A stretch of DNA of 42,818 nucleotides from a virus, in the IMG/VR virus record IMGVR_UViG_3300008448_000191, positions 1 through 42,818 of that record; one strand, given 5' to 3'. Both the position numbers and the translations under genes were made by a program. The notes under the pieces are model-generated. The model was given only the letters and a program-made list of their open reading frames with translations, searched no databases and was not told the DNA's origin. This document shows positions 15,588 to 22,458 of the stretch, one piece after another (the first letter of the stretch is position 1; the number at the start of each line of letters is the position of its first letter).

Positions 15588-15704
15588 TTATTCTCCTACC
15601 CAATTTGAACTTGCTTTGAGACCAGGAATAAATACAGTTTGCAGCGCAAGGGCCGTAGCTAAATAGGTCAAAGTACGTTTAACAAACTTAGGACAGAGAA
15701 TCAT
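15588..15704 (-). CDS. Candidate 38-residue membrane or exported peptide
   Basis: A short frame between two virion genes encodes 38 residues: basic N-terminus (CPKFVKR), a hydrophobic stretch (LTYLATALALQTVFIPG, residues 12-28) and a short polar tail. The layout resembles a signal peptide or a minimal membrane-spanning protein. The next gene's ribosome binding site lies just after its stop. No Shine-Dalgarno site is seen for this frame, and its ATG overlaps the stop of a ten-codon frame (ATGA). It fills an otherwise unexplained 212-base gap. A real gene is plausible but not proven. Confidence 0.4.
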   Translation of the reverse strand: MILCPKFVKRTLTYLATALALQTVFIPGLKASSNWVGE

Positions 15705-15789
15705 TGGTTTAAAGCAACTACACTGGCCCCCATAGATCAAAGATCTGCGTCCAGTTGGCTGGGCTTACATGCTGTGCAATGCCAGATGG

Positions 15790-16854
15790 TTATTTAGCTT
15801 GTGCGCTTAACAGTTTCTTCTTGAATTCTTCGGCTTGTGCCTGGGCCTTGTCTGATGCCAGGCTTGAAGCATACGCATTTGCGTCAGGAGTCAAGCTGGT
15901 GCCAACAGGAGAAAGGCCCTGGGCGCCCTGGTAGGAGGCCATGGGAGCAGGGATGCTACCAGGGGCAAGCAGGGCGTTCATGCCGGTCTGCAGGGGCGTT
16001 CCACCAGGGGCTGCATCTTGGAACCGGGTAAACATCTTAGCTTGTTGTTGGTTGGCTGCACCACCAAAATAGCTGGACTCAGTACCAAGACCAGTCGCTC
16101 CTGTAAATGCGGAAGGCGCCACCGTTGTGTAATCAACTGGACCAGTCGGAGGTGCAGTTGCAAGCGGATTAGAGGGGTTGAAAAGCAAACTAGAAGGCTG
16201 AGCACCAGCAAATGCACCCATCTCAGTCGGTTGGCCCATGGCACCTGCGTTAATGGTGCCTTGAATTGCGTCGTAACCCGACTGACCAGGCTTCACGTTG
16301 GCGGCAAGACCACCATGCCTTTGTGCCCAGATTTGCATACCAATATCACGGGCAGCATTCATATCTTCTTGGGTCTTTGCACCAGCGCGAGCGCGTTCAT
16401 AACGCTGAAGCTCAGGGTCTTGTGCCGTGAGCTGAGCAACGCGTGATACTTCTTGTTGGTAGGCACGCTCAGCAGCAGGAGAAGAACTTGGACCTGCACT
16501 TACTCCAGGTGTAGAACTTTGTGCAGAGGGTCTTGCATACCGTCCATACATGCCAGTCTGCTGTGCTTGCTGTGCAGGAGCAGTATAAGGACGGCGTCCT
16601 TGCATGATCTGGCCGCCTGCATAAAGCAGTTCATTACCCAATCGCCTACCGATATCAGTTTGTGGATTCGGTTTCAAACCGGGCATTGTTTGTGCAGCTC
16701 TATTTACTGCAGCACTAGTCGCAGAAGATGACTGACCTTGGTTAAAAATTGCCGGCATCCAAGAAGGGGCCGTAAAAACTCCTGCGCCATACCCAGCGCG
16801 ACCAAGCAGTCCCTTTAAACCAGCTAGTTCTTTTCCGCCTGCAAAACTAGGCAT
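15790..16854 (-). CDS. Ala/Gly/Pro/Gln-rich virion protein (354 residues)
   Basis: The start is ATG 16854 because a GGAGG site lies five bases upstream; a longer frame from 16866 would begin inside that site. The protein has a glycine-rich N-terminus (FAGGKELAGLKGLLGRAGYG), long disordered A/P/Q/S-rich stretches, and one structured helical segment, YQQEVSRVAQLTAQDPELQR followed by an MNAARDIGMQIWAQRHGG-type motif. The composition suits an internal or scaffold-like virion component. It lies between two lysis/entry-type genes in the late operon. No family recognised. Confidence 0.6.
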   Translation of the reverse strand: MPSFAGGKELAGLKGLLGRAGYGAGVFTAPSWMPAIFNQGQSSSATSAAVNRAAQTMPGLKPNPQTDIGRRLGNELLYAGGQIMQGRRPYTAPAQQAQQTGMYGRYARPSAQSSTPGVSAGPSSSPAAERAYQQEVSRVAQLTAQDPELQRYERARAGAKTQEDMNAARDIGMQIWAQRHGGLAANVKPGQSGYDAIQGTINAGAMGQPTEMGAFAGAQPSSLLFNPSNPLATAPPTGPVDYTTVAPSAFTGATGLGTESSYFGGAANQQQAKMFTRFQDAAPGGTPLQTGMNALLAPGSIPAPMASYQGAQGLSPVGTSLTPDANAYASSLASDKAQAQAEEFKKKLLSAQAK

Positions 16855-16913
16855 AATTACCTCCAAACCTCATGTAGATAGATGCGTGAACCGACAGCGG
16901 GCTACTTTATTTA

Positions 16914-17429
16914 TTAATTTGATTCTAAATCAAGACACGCAAATTCTTTATAGAAAAGTCTTTGCGCATCTAGGGCAGCCTTCTTTGCTTCTTCCTCGGT
17001 CTTAAAGTTGCCTACGGTGATACGTTTACCTTCCAAAGTAACACGAACACGGTACAGCTCGTTATCTTTCCTTTGGCTATACCCAACAAAAATTTTGTTG
17101 TAGTTGTTTTCCGCCTCACTAGCCAACCTTAAATTTTCCCAGCGATTGTCTTGGGCATTTCTGTTTTTATGCTCAACCAGCAAAAGACCTGGATCTATAC
17201 CGGTCATCAATACCCAGGCAACTCGACTAATGTAATAGCTTTTCCCTTTATGTTTTATCGTCCACGTTTTGCGTCTTACCGGACCGCCAAGAGAACCGAT
17301 TGGTTTACCGATTTTTTGCTTATCAGCCTTGCAACGTGATTTAATTAAAAACAACTCACCTGTTTCTGGTATATATTCATAATATTCTTTTAACTCTTCA
17401 ATCGCCGGCAAGGGACAAGGGGCCACCAT
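16914..17429 (-). CDS. HNH homing endonuclease with AP2-like DNA-binding domain
   Basis: A 171-residue protein. The middle holds an HNH_3-type core: SRVAWVLMTG at 68-77, then EHKNRNAQDNRWENLRLAS with H87 and N99 as expected catalytic and metal-site residues. Residues about 113-165 (YRVRVTLEGKRITVGNF, then EEEAKKAALDAQRLFY) form an AP2-like DNA-binding domain. This HNH plus AP2 arrangement is classical for free-standing phage homing endonucleases. It is inserted between two late structural genes and is preceded by a 14-base-pair hairpin that ends three bases before its start codon. Confidence 0.88.
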   Translation of the reverse strand: MVAPCPLPAIEELKEYYEYIPETGELFLIKSRCKADKQKIGKPIGSLGGPVRRKTWTIKHKGKSYYISRVAWVLMTGIDPGLLLVEHKNRNAQDNRWENLRLASEAENNYNKIFVGYSQRKDNELYRVRVTLEGKRITVGNFKTEEEAKKAALDAQRLFYKEFACLDLESN

Positions 17430-17432
17430 CTG

Positions 17433-17472
17433 TTTAATCCGTGTATCAATATCCTAGCATACACGGATTAAA
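17433..17472 (-). promoter_or_regulatory. Perfect 14-bp inverted repeat before the homing endonuclease start
   Basis: TTTAATCCGTGTAT (17433-17446) and ATACACGGATTAAA (17459-17472) are exact reverse complements with a 12-base loop. On the minus strand the hairpin begins directly after the upstream stop codon and ends three bases before the endonuclease ATG; an AGGA lies in the loop. There is no T run, so it is more likely a translational or RNA-processing control element than a terminator. Confidence 0.75.
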
Positions 17473-17934
17473 TCATCGCCATAGCTCGTGAAGATATATG
17501 CGAGTGCCAACCGAGACATCGGCGGGTCCAGGTAATGCCTGGATAAACTCAGCACCAGAGCGTTCGTAACGATAACGAGCCTGGAACGGATCCTTGTAGT
17601 TAGGTACGTAAAGAATGCCAGCCAAACGGTTTGTTTCGTAGAGATAGATCTCGTCCCAAACTTTTAATGCTTCCTTGGCATTACTTGACCGAATAGTACG
17701 ATCAACGTCACCAGCAATACTTTCGAGTCGAGTAGAAGGTGAAGTGGCTACCTCAGTCTTTTTCTCGGCAGTATCACAACGACCAATTTGAATAGCAATT
17801 TTATCGTAGAAGTACGAATCTGGGATGGTATTCAGGGCTTCTTCCAGACGTGCGTAATCGCCCGCCGGAACAGAAACCGTGAAATAGCCCAGGTGATACC
17901 TGACCCTACTTTTGTCAAAGTCAGATAATTGCAC
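17473..17934 (-). CDS. Probable neck or head-completion protein (153 residues)
   Basis: The protein starts with GTG at 17934 and begins with a helical, charged segment (DFDKSRVRYHLGYFTVSVPAGDY), continues as mixed alpha/beta with an acidic-basic helix (SNAKEALKVWDEIYLYETNR), and ends in a compact YERSGAEFIQALPG region. No known domain is recognised. Its size, and its place between the M23 virion peptidase and the lytic transglycosylase group, fit a head-tail connector, which is inference. It ends directly at the hairpin ahead of the HNH/AP2 gene. Confidence 0.5.
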   Translation of the reverse strand: MQLSDFDKSRVRYHLGYFTVSVPAGDYARLEEALNTIPDSYFYDKIAIQIGRCDTAEKKTEVATSPSTRLESIAGDVDRTIRSSNAKEALKVWDEIYLYETNRLAGILYVPNYKDPFQARYRYERSGAEFIQALPGPADVSVGTRIYLHELWR

Positions 17935-17983
17935 TTCTAACTTGCGTATCTTTCAATTATAAATGCAAAGAATCCCTTGAAAC

Positions 17984-18658
17984 TTAACCTTGGTAAGGAT
18001 TTGAGCTGATGTATTGCTCTAGCATTTCTTGTGCCAAACTGCGCCTGGGCGCCATAGCAGAAGCTGCCATCTGTTCAAACATAGACTGCTGCAAAGTCTT
18101 TTGCTTGGGTTGTGCCAGGGATGCTCCGTACATCATGGCTTGCACAAAAGAATCCATATTGGATCCAGTGTTTTGTGCGTTAGCAGTTGGCGTTTGATTG
18201 CTTGCGAATTCTGCAGCCTTGCCAAGGCTTGCCATGTGTCCGATACCTACTTCGTATTTGTTATCTCCTGTTTTAAATGTTGCCAGGTTTCCGTAACCAC
18301 CTTGATTGGCAAGGGGGGTAAACTTACCCGCACCTTCCATATAAACAGGAGTTCCCTGAGGAAGAGCCCAATCTTCACCTTGGTGGAAAGAAGATGCTCC
18401 AGCAGTTGGCGCAGTGCGAGGACCAAATTTAGATGTGACGGCTACGTTGGAAGCCGGGTTTAAAACTAATTGACCTTCTTTGTTTTTGATAATTGCAGGA
18501 ATTTTTTGCTCGCCAATACGCAACCCAGTTAAAGCACTACGAATAGTGCTCGGATCAATATGTTTTCCAGTGCCAAGGTCCTTTACATAGACGTGACCAT
18601 GCGGACCAGTGGAGGTTCCGGTACTGCCAATATTTCCTAAGAATGCAATTCCTGCCAT
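17984..18658 (-). CDS. M23-type metallopeptidase with circularly permuted catalytic domain
   Basis: M23 peptidases cut peptide cross-links of peptidoglycan using zinc bound by HxxxD and HxH. In the usual order HxxxD comes first and the STGPHLHFEV motif ends the domain. Here the protein opens with GSTGTSTGPHGHVYVKD (11-27; H20, H22) followed by GKHIDPSTI, and only later has SKFGPRTAP (76-84), FHQGEDW (91-97; H92, D96), GGYGNLATF (120-128) and VGIGHMASL (137-145; H141). All catalytic elements are present but in permuted order. The C-terminal 70 residues are flexible and helical (QKTLQQSMFEQMAAS). Likely a virion-borne wall hydrolase for entry. Confidence 0.78.
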   Translation of the reverse strand: MAGIAFLGNIGSTGTSTGPHGHVYVKDLGTGKHIDPSTIRSALTGLRIGEQKIPAIIKNKEGQLVLNPASNVAVTSKFGPRTAPTAGASSFHQGEDWALPQGTPVYMEGAGKFTPLANQGGYGNLATFKTGDNKYEVGIGHMASLGKAAEFASNQTPTANAQNTGSNMDSFVQAMMYGASLAQPKQKTLQQSMFEQMAASAMAPRRSLAQEMLEQYISSNPYQG

Positions 18659-18685
18659 TATTCTTTTATTTTTAATTTTAAGACT

Positions 18686-18709
18686 AAAAAACCCCTGGTT
18701 TCCCAGGGG
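18686..18709 (-). terminator. Rho-independent terminator, minus strand
   Basis: CCCCTGG (18692-18698) pairs with CCAGGGG (18703-18709) around a four-base loop, and the minus strand continues into six T (A run at 18686-18691). It lies just upstream of the M23 gene start (18658), so it ends transcription arriving from the capsid genes before that gene unless read through. Confidence 0.8.
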
Positions 18710-18802
18710 CCAGTAGGAGACAAGTTAAACGCGGACTAAGTCGGCAGCAAGTACGGCAATAAAACGTTTCAGGTGTTATAGTTTTATTTTGCTATCTTAA
18801 AA

Positions 18803-19261
18803 ATGAAAAGAATTAATCCAAAAACTGGGGCATTTTTTAAACACGGCGACTGCAGGGAAGACGGCTTTATTTTTATTGGTTACAACTTTAAAAAAATTAA
18901 ACAAGACGGAACTTTTTTAGAGGTATGGATGAGTCCCGACCAACAAGAAAAGAAAAAAGCCTATGACAAAAAAAGATCTCAACGTTTGTCTTCTGAAAAC
19001 AGAAACTGGATGAACAATTTAAAAATAACAGAAGGTTGCGCATGCTGTGGGTATAACGAACACCCTGAGGGACTAGATTTTGATCATCTTTACGATAAAA
19101 AATTTAACATTGGACGAGGGGGTACGTTTAGCAAAAAAAGACTTGAAAAAGAAATAAAAAAATGCCAGGTTCTCTGTGGCACATGCCATCACATAAAAAC
19201 AAGAAATAAAGAAAAATTCAACGCCATAATGAAAAAGAGGGGTGTTACCCCTCTTGGTTGA
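18803..19261 (+). CDS. HNH endonuclease inserted against the late operon
   Basis: A 152-residue protein, lysine rich and AT-rich in its DNA compared with its neighbours. The HNH core is GCACCGYNEHPEGLDFDHLY (zinc cysteines at 79, 81 and 82; D94/H95) and KCQVLCGTCHHIKTRN (second cysteines at 121, 125 and 128). It is encoded on the plus strand between the HhH gene and the M23 gene, both minus, and lies between two minus-strand terminators, one of which overlaps its last codons. Opposite orientation, distinct composition and HNH identity point to a mobile, horizontally gained gene. Confidence 0.88.
   Translation: MKRINPKTGAFFKHGDCREDGFIFIGYNFKKIKQDGTFLEVWMSPDQQEKKKAYDKKRSQRLSSENRNWMNNLKITEGCACCGYNEHPEGLDFDHLYDKKFNIGRGGTFSKKRLEKEIKKCQVLCGTCHHIKTRNKEKFNAIMKKRGVTPLG
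19230..19255 (-). terminator. Terminator hairpin overlapping the end of the HNH gene
   Basis: AAGAGGGGT (19235-19243) and ACCCCTCTT (19247-19255) form a nine-base-pair stem with a GTT loop; on the minus strand it is followed by TTTTT and lies 20 bases after the stop of the HhH gene. The same bases encode KRGVTPL at the C-terminus of the plus-strand HNH protein. Confidence 0.82.
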
Positions 19262-19275
19262 GTTATGCGTTTAAA

Positions 19276-19689
19276 TCAGACCCTTATTAAATCGGCTGCC
19301 AAGACCGCACTCCAGTCAACTCTTTTGATTTGTTTCAACTGCTCAAGGCTGTTAAATCTCTCACCCGATAAGGACATCTGTAGATCTTTGATCTCTCGGG
19401 CAGTCTTCAGTCCAATGCCCTTGATATGATCTGCGATCATTTGGGCGGTGGCTGAGTTGATGTTCAAGCGAGTGTCCGGAGGAAAAGTACGTGGCTCTTC
19501 CTGTGCCGCCTTATCTTTTACTTGAAGAGCAGTCACCTTTTTGGTAGCTTGCTCATCAGGGATAAGTTCAGTTTTGTAAGCAGTGTAAAGGCGACCGTCC
19601 TGATCTTCGACCATGAACCAATCGCCATTATCCCATTCGCTTACGATCTTGACGCGAGCGCCTGTTTTTTTATGCTGATGAAGAATCAT
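19276..19689 (-). CDS. Helix-hairpin-helix (ComEA-like) protein
   Basis: A 137-residue protein with two parts. Residues 1-45 form a small beta-barrel-like segment (HKKTGARVKIVSEWDNGDWF, then GRLYTAYKTELIP) resembling SH3/KOW-type folds. Residues about 74-130 carry a ComEA-type helix-hairpin-helix: LNINSATAQMIADHIKGIG, then KTAREIKDL and the second helix FNSLEQLKQI. HhH domains bind DNA non-specifically. It lies next to the capsid genes and is followed by a strong terminator. A role in DNA packaging or maturation is conceivable but unproven. Confidence 0.72.
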   Translation of the reverse strand: MILHQHKKTGARVKIVSEWDNGDWFMVEDQDGRLYTAYKTELIPDEQATKKVTALQVKDKAAQEEPRTFPPDTRLNINSATAQMIADHIKGIGLKTAREIKDLQMSLSGERFNSLEQLKQIKRVDWSAVLAADLIRV

Positions 19690-19690
19690 A

Positions 19691-19715
19691 AAGACCAGAT
19701 TTTCTCTCTGGTCTT
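19691..19715 (-). promoter_or_regulatory. Nine-bp hairpin abutting the HhH start codon
   Basis: AAGACCAGA (19691-19699) and TCTGGTCTT (19707-19715) pair perfectly around a seven-base loop. On the minus strand the stem ends one base before the ATG at 19689, and the purine-rich loop (GAGAAAA) is the only candidate ribosome binding site. It could be a weak terminator for the capsid transcript or a translational control of the HhH gene. Confidence 0.65.
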
Positions 19716-19727
19716 ATATTAACCTAA

Positions 19728-20525
19728 TCAGCTAACAGTGCGGCCAGTCAGGTAACCATCGATGTCCTCGTAACCGGGGGCATCATCGGGCTGGATGTAG
19801 CAAACTTCCACAACCAGGTAACCGGTGCGGCCAGCAGCAGCATCAGCGGTCGAGATGTAGAAACCACCAGAAGTAGAGGTGTCGTTAGCAGCACCTTTAG
19901 CAAACACTTTCAGAGTGGTGCCAGTGGTAGCAGCGTAGTAGCACACACCGCCGGAAACGCCAGCACCGCCAGTAGCAGTGATGAACGGAGCGGTACCAAA
20001 AGCTTGGCTGCCACCAGCGAAGTAAATCTTGGTAGCTGCGTCACCAGAGGTGCTGGAAGTCAGGTTGGCTTGGATCACACCTTCACCAACGCCAGAAGCG
20101 GCGGTGGGGCCACTGGAGTCACGACCGAAGGAGATCACGTTACCGGTGGCGGCATACACACCGGAAGCCACGCGGCCATCGCCCCAGCCAGAGGCAACGG
20201 AGACGGCAGTGCGATACACAAAAGCAGGCTGGGCGGTGGTACCAGAGATCACCATGCCGGTGATGTCGGTACGGGTGTCATCCTGGCGGTAAGGCGAAGG
20301 AATGATCACGTTACCCGTAGCAACAGGAGTGCCAGAGGTGGCGGTAACAGCCACGTAACCACGCTGTTGGAAATAACGATAGCCAGGGGTAGCCAGCACC
20401 GAAGTGGGGCCGCCCTTGGAACCATCATTGGTTCCATCCTGGCTGTTGTCGATATTCTTATACCAACCGTTCAGAGGCTCTGCCCAGTTGCCTGGGTAGA
20501 TTTTTTTGGAAGACAAATAGGTCAT
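19728..20525 (-). CDS. Probable capsid decoration or second capsid protein (265 residues)
   Basis: The protein lies directly after the major capsid gene and has a clear AGGAG site before its ATG. It is rich in G, A, T and S with beta texture (VTATSGTPVATGNVIIPSPY, YAATTGTTLKVFAKG, RTGYLVVEVCYIQPDDAPG). Codon use is GC- and C-rich in third positions like that of the capsid gene, unlike neighbouring late genes, which suggests high expression. Position and composition fit a head decoration protein or a minor capsid component. No family is recognised by name. Confidence 0.62.
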   Translation of the reverse strand: MTYLSSKKIYPGNWAEPLNGWYKNIDNSQDGTNDGSKGGPTSVLATPGYRYFQQRGYVAVTATSGTPVATGNVIIPSPYRQDDTRTDITGMVISGTTAQPAFVYRTAVSVASGWGDGRVASGVYAATGNVISFGRDSSGPTAASGVGEGVIQANLTSSTSGDAATKIYFAGGSQAFGTAPFITATGGAGVSGGVCYYAATTGTTLKVFAKGAANDTSTSGGFYISTADAAAGRTGYLVVEVCYIQPDDAPGYEDIDGYLTGRTVS

Positions 20526-20556
20526 TTATTTCTCCTAGATAATTTATTTATTGTTA

Positions 20557-21726
20557 TCAGATGGTGCCGTCGTCTTGCAGGAAGCTGAAGGCGGTGGTCA
20601 CGAAGTCCTTGTTCAGAATCTCGAAGCCAGCATACAGCTGCCAAATTAAGATGATAAAACGGCTGAAGTCGTCGTTATTGTTGATAAGCACCTGGGCATT
20701 AGGGCCGCCGATGCCAACGCCAATAGCTTGAGGACCGAAGAAGTAACCCTGAGCAACTTCGTAAGAAGTGTAGTTAGAGCTACCACCGATATTGAGGTCG
20801 GCAGTGATGCTCTTGGTCGGGAAGTTGGTCGACTCGAAGAACTTGACGCCTTCAAACTGCACGCCGGTCGGCATGACAGGTTCGCCAGCCAGGAAGTAAC
20901 CTTGACCAGCTTGGGGACCCTGGAAGAAGCTGGCGTTGTTAGGCAGCATGGGGTTGCCCATGTACATGCCTTGGCCGGGGTTACCAGAGTAACGAGCGAT
21001 CTCACGGAAGTCGGGGTCACGACGCAGGTGCATCATGAAAGTGGGATCGCAAATACAACGATACAGACCATCAGCGAAGGTCGGCACGTTGCGCTTACGC
21101 AGATCCTTAACAACGGTCAGCAGGTCGGTACGCACCTGGAACTGCTGCACTTGGGCTTCGTACTGAGCTTGGGTGTAGGATACACGACCAGAGGCGTCCT
21201 TAACTTTGCCGCCGGGGAAGTAGTAACCACCCTGGGTAGAGGAAGCGGCACCATTGGCTTCAGCTTTGGCAAGTTCGTCAATGAAGACGCGGTCGCGCCA
21301 ACGACGATAGTCATCAAGCAGCGTCAGGCTACCGATGGACTGGTGGAACATGTTGAGGTTGCCACTATCCAGCAGAAGGCGCTGAGCAGTGATCAGGGTC
21401 TCACGAGCAATCTTGAAGGTCGAAGGCTGGGTCGGATCGCCGGGGTCCGCAGGACCGGTGTATTCCTTAAGCACCACCAGGACTTTTTCCTTGGTGATGT
21501 TACGGCTGTTAGCGGTACCGATGGTTTGGTCGGCAATACGCTCACGGCTATCCTTAGTACCAGGGGTACCCCAGAACTTGTAGCGGTCTAACTGAACAGT
21601 TTGACCGGGCTGACGAGTGAAGTCGTGGACAACCACAGGCTCCACTGCCATTTCGGCAATGTAAGCAGGATGGGGCCGATAGAGTTCGGCGCCCAAAATC
21701 TTTGGAAAGTCGTTATCAATGAACAC
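20557..21726 (-). CDS. Major capsid protein
   Basis: The 389-residue protein starts with GTG at 21726, ten bases after a GGAGG site. It has the layout of HK97-fold coats of the N4-gp56/P22 type: N-terminal arm with DFTRQPGQTVQLDRYKFWG, then KEKVLVVLKEYTGP (the TVxLxEY-like strand), a long helix region (LLLDSGNLNMFHQSIG to FIDELAKAEANGA) and a C-terminal beta domain. It is placed after portal and probable scaffold, as expected. Third-position GC bias is strong, consistent with high expression, and also explains the long antisense frame at 20728-21591. The capsid call rests on order, length and fold texture; the exact family is less sure. Confidence 0.82.
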   Translation of the reverse strand: MFIDNDFPKILGAELYRPHPAYIAEMAVEPVVVHDFTRQPGQTVQLDRYKFWGTPGTKDSRERIADQTIGTANSRNITKEKVLVVLKEYTGPADPGDPTQPSTFKIARETLITAQRLLLDSGNLNMFHQSIGSLTLLDDYRRWRDRVFIDELAKAEANGAASSTQGGYYFPGGKVKDASGRVSYTQAQYEAQVQQFQVRTDLLTVVKDLRKRNVPTFADGLYRCICDPTFMMHLRRDPDFREIARYSGNPGQGMYMGNPMLPNNASFFQGPQAGQGYFLAGEPVMPTGVQFEGVKFFESTNFPTKSITADLNIGGSSNYTSYEVAQGYFFGPQAIGVGIGGPNAQVLINNNDDFSRFIILIWQLYAGFEILNKDFVTTAFSFLQDDGTI

Positions 21727-21827
21727 TTTACTTTATCCTCCAGTGTCGCAGGAATTTATCGGGTGAAAGATTCAGACATTTATATGTCTTATCTAACACA
21801 AATTTTAGCAGCCCGTAATTTAGTTAA

Positions 21828-22454
21828 TTACATGTACTGGGCTGTGGTCGTGGATGCACGTGCACCCATCGTGTTACTTGAGCCGTATTGCTCAGGATCC
21901 ACGTACTGTTGTTGCTGTTGGAACCCAGGGAGCATTAAGCCGGCAACGTTAGAAACGCCACCGCCAACCAAGCCACCAATACCAGCCGCGATAGGAGCAG
22001 CTGCCATTGTGGCACCTTGTTCAGCGCGACTCAAGTTAAGGAGTTGCTGCTGTTTACCAAGACGCTCCAGCATGGGAATAGCTTTTTGATTTGCAGCTTT
22101 TGCCGTGTCACGCGCACCTGCTTCTGCAGCATATAACGCACGTGAAATATAAGGCGTTGCTTCGCGCTCTAGATTACCAATGCCTCTTTGAAGAGCAATG
22201 TTTTCTTTGCCAATCTGACCAATGGCTCGACCTGCAGCTGCGCCACCCAAGCCTGCTAATGCAGCTTCGGTAAGAATGCGACCTGCACCTTCGTTTTCTT
22301 CGTCAGATAAATTACCGGCAACTGAACCGCCAGCACCAATCAGCCCGTAGGCCAATGGTGCCATGGCAGCAGTTTTTGCCGGACTCAATGCGCCAGTAGT
22401 AAGCTCTTGCTTAGCCCTGGATAACATCGGAGAGAACTTACCGGCAATATTCAT
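21828..22454 (-). CDS. Ala/Gly-rich protein with glycine-zipper-like hydrophobic segments
   Basis: A 208-residue protein starting four bases after the stop of the probable scaffold gene. It contains several hydrophobic, glycine- and alanine-rich helices (MAPLAYGLIGAGGSVAGNL, ALAGLGGAAAGRAIGQIG, TMAAAPIAAGIGGLVGGGV) of the type seen in membrane-penetrating injection proteins, between amphipathic charged helices. The C-terminus is Q/S/T rich. It sits between probable scaffold and capsid genes, an unusual spot for such a protein; a head-internal injection protein or scaffold partner is possible. No family recognised. Confidence 0.58.
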   Translation of the reverse strand: MNIAGKFSPMLSRAKQELTTGALSPAKTAAMAPLAYGLIGAGGSVAGNLSDEENEGAGRILTEAALAGLGGAAAGRAIGQIGKENIALQRGIGNLEREATPYISRALYAAEAGARDTAKAANQKAIPMLERLGKQQQLLNLSRAEQGATMAAAPIAAGIGGLVGGGVSNVAGLMLPGFQQQQQYVDPEQYGSSNTMGARASTTTAQYM

Positions 22455-22458
22455 TGCC

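Noticed and set aside
16018-16446. 142-codon plus-strand frame
   Set aside because: Antisense to the 354-residue virion gene with a clear GGAGG-supported start; cysteine/arginine-rich translation typical of antisense reading.
20004-20588. 194-codon plus-strand frame
   Set aside because: Antisense to the GC-biased decoration/capsid genes; same explanation as above.
20728-21591. 287-codon open frame on the plus strand
   Set aside because: It is antisense to the major capsid gene, whose strong C/G third-position bias removes stops from the opposite strand. The translation is unlike any family and no start signal is present.
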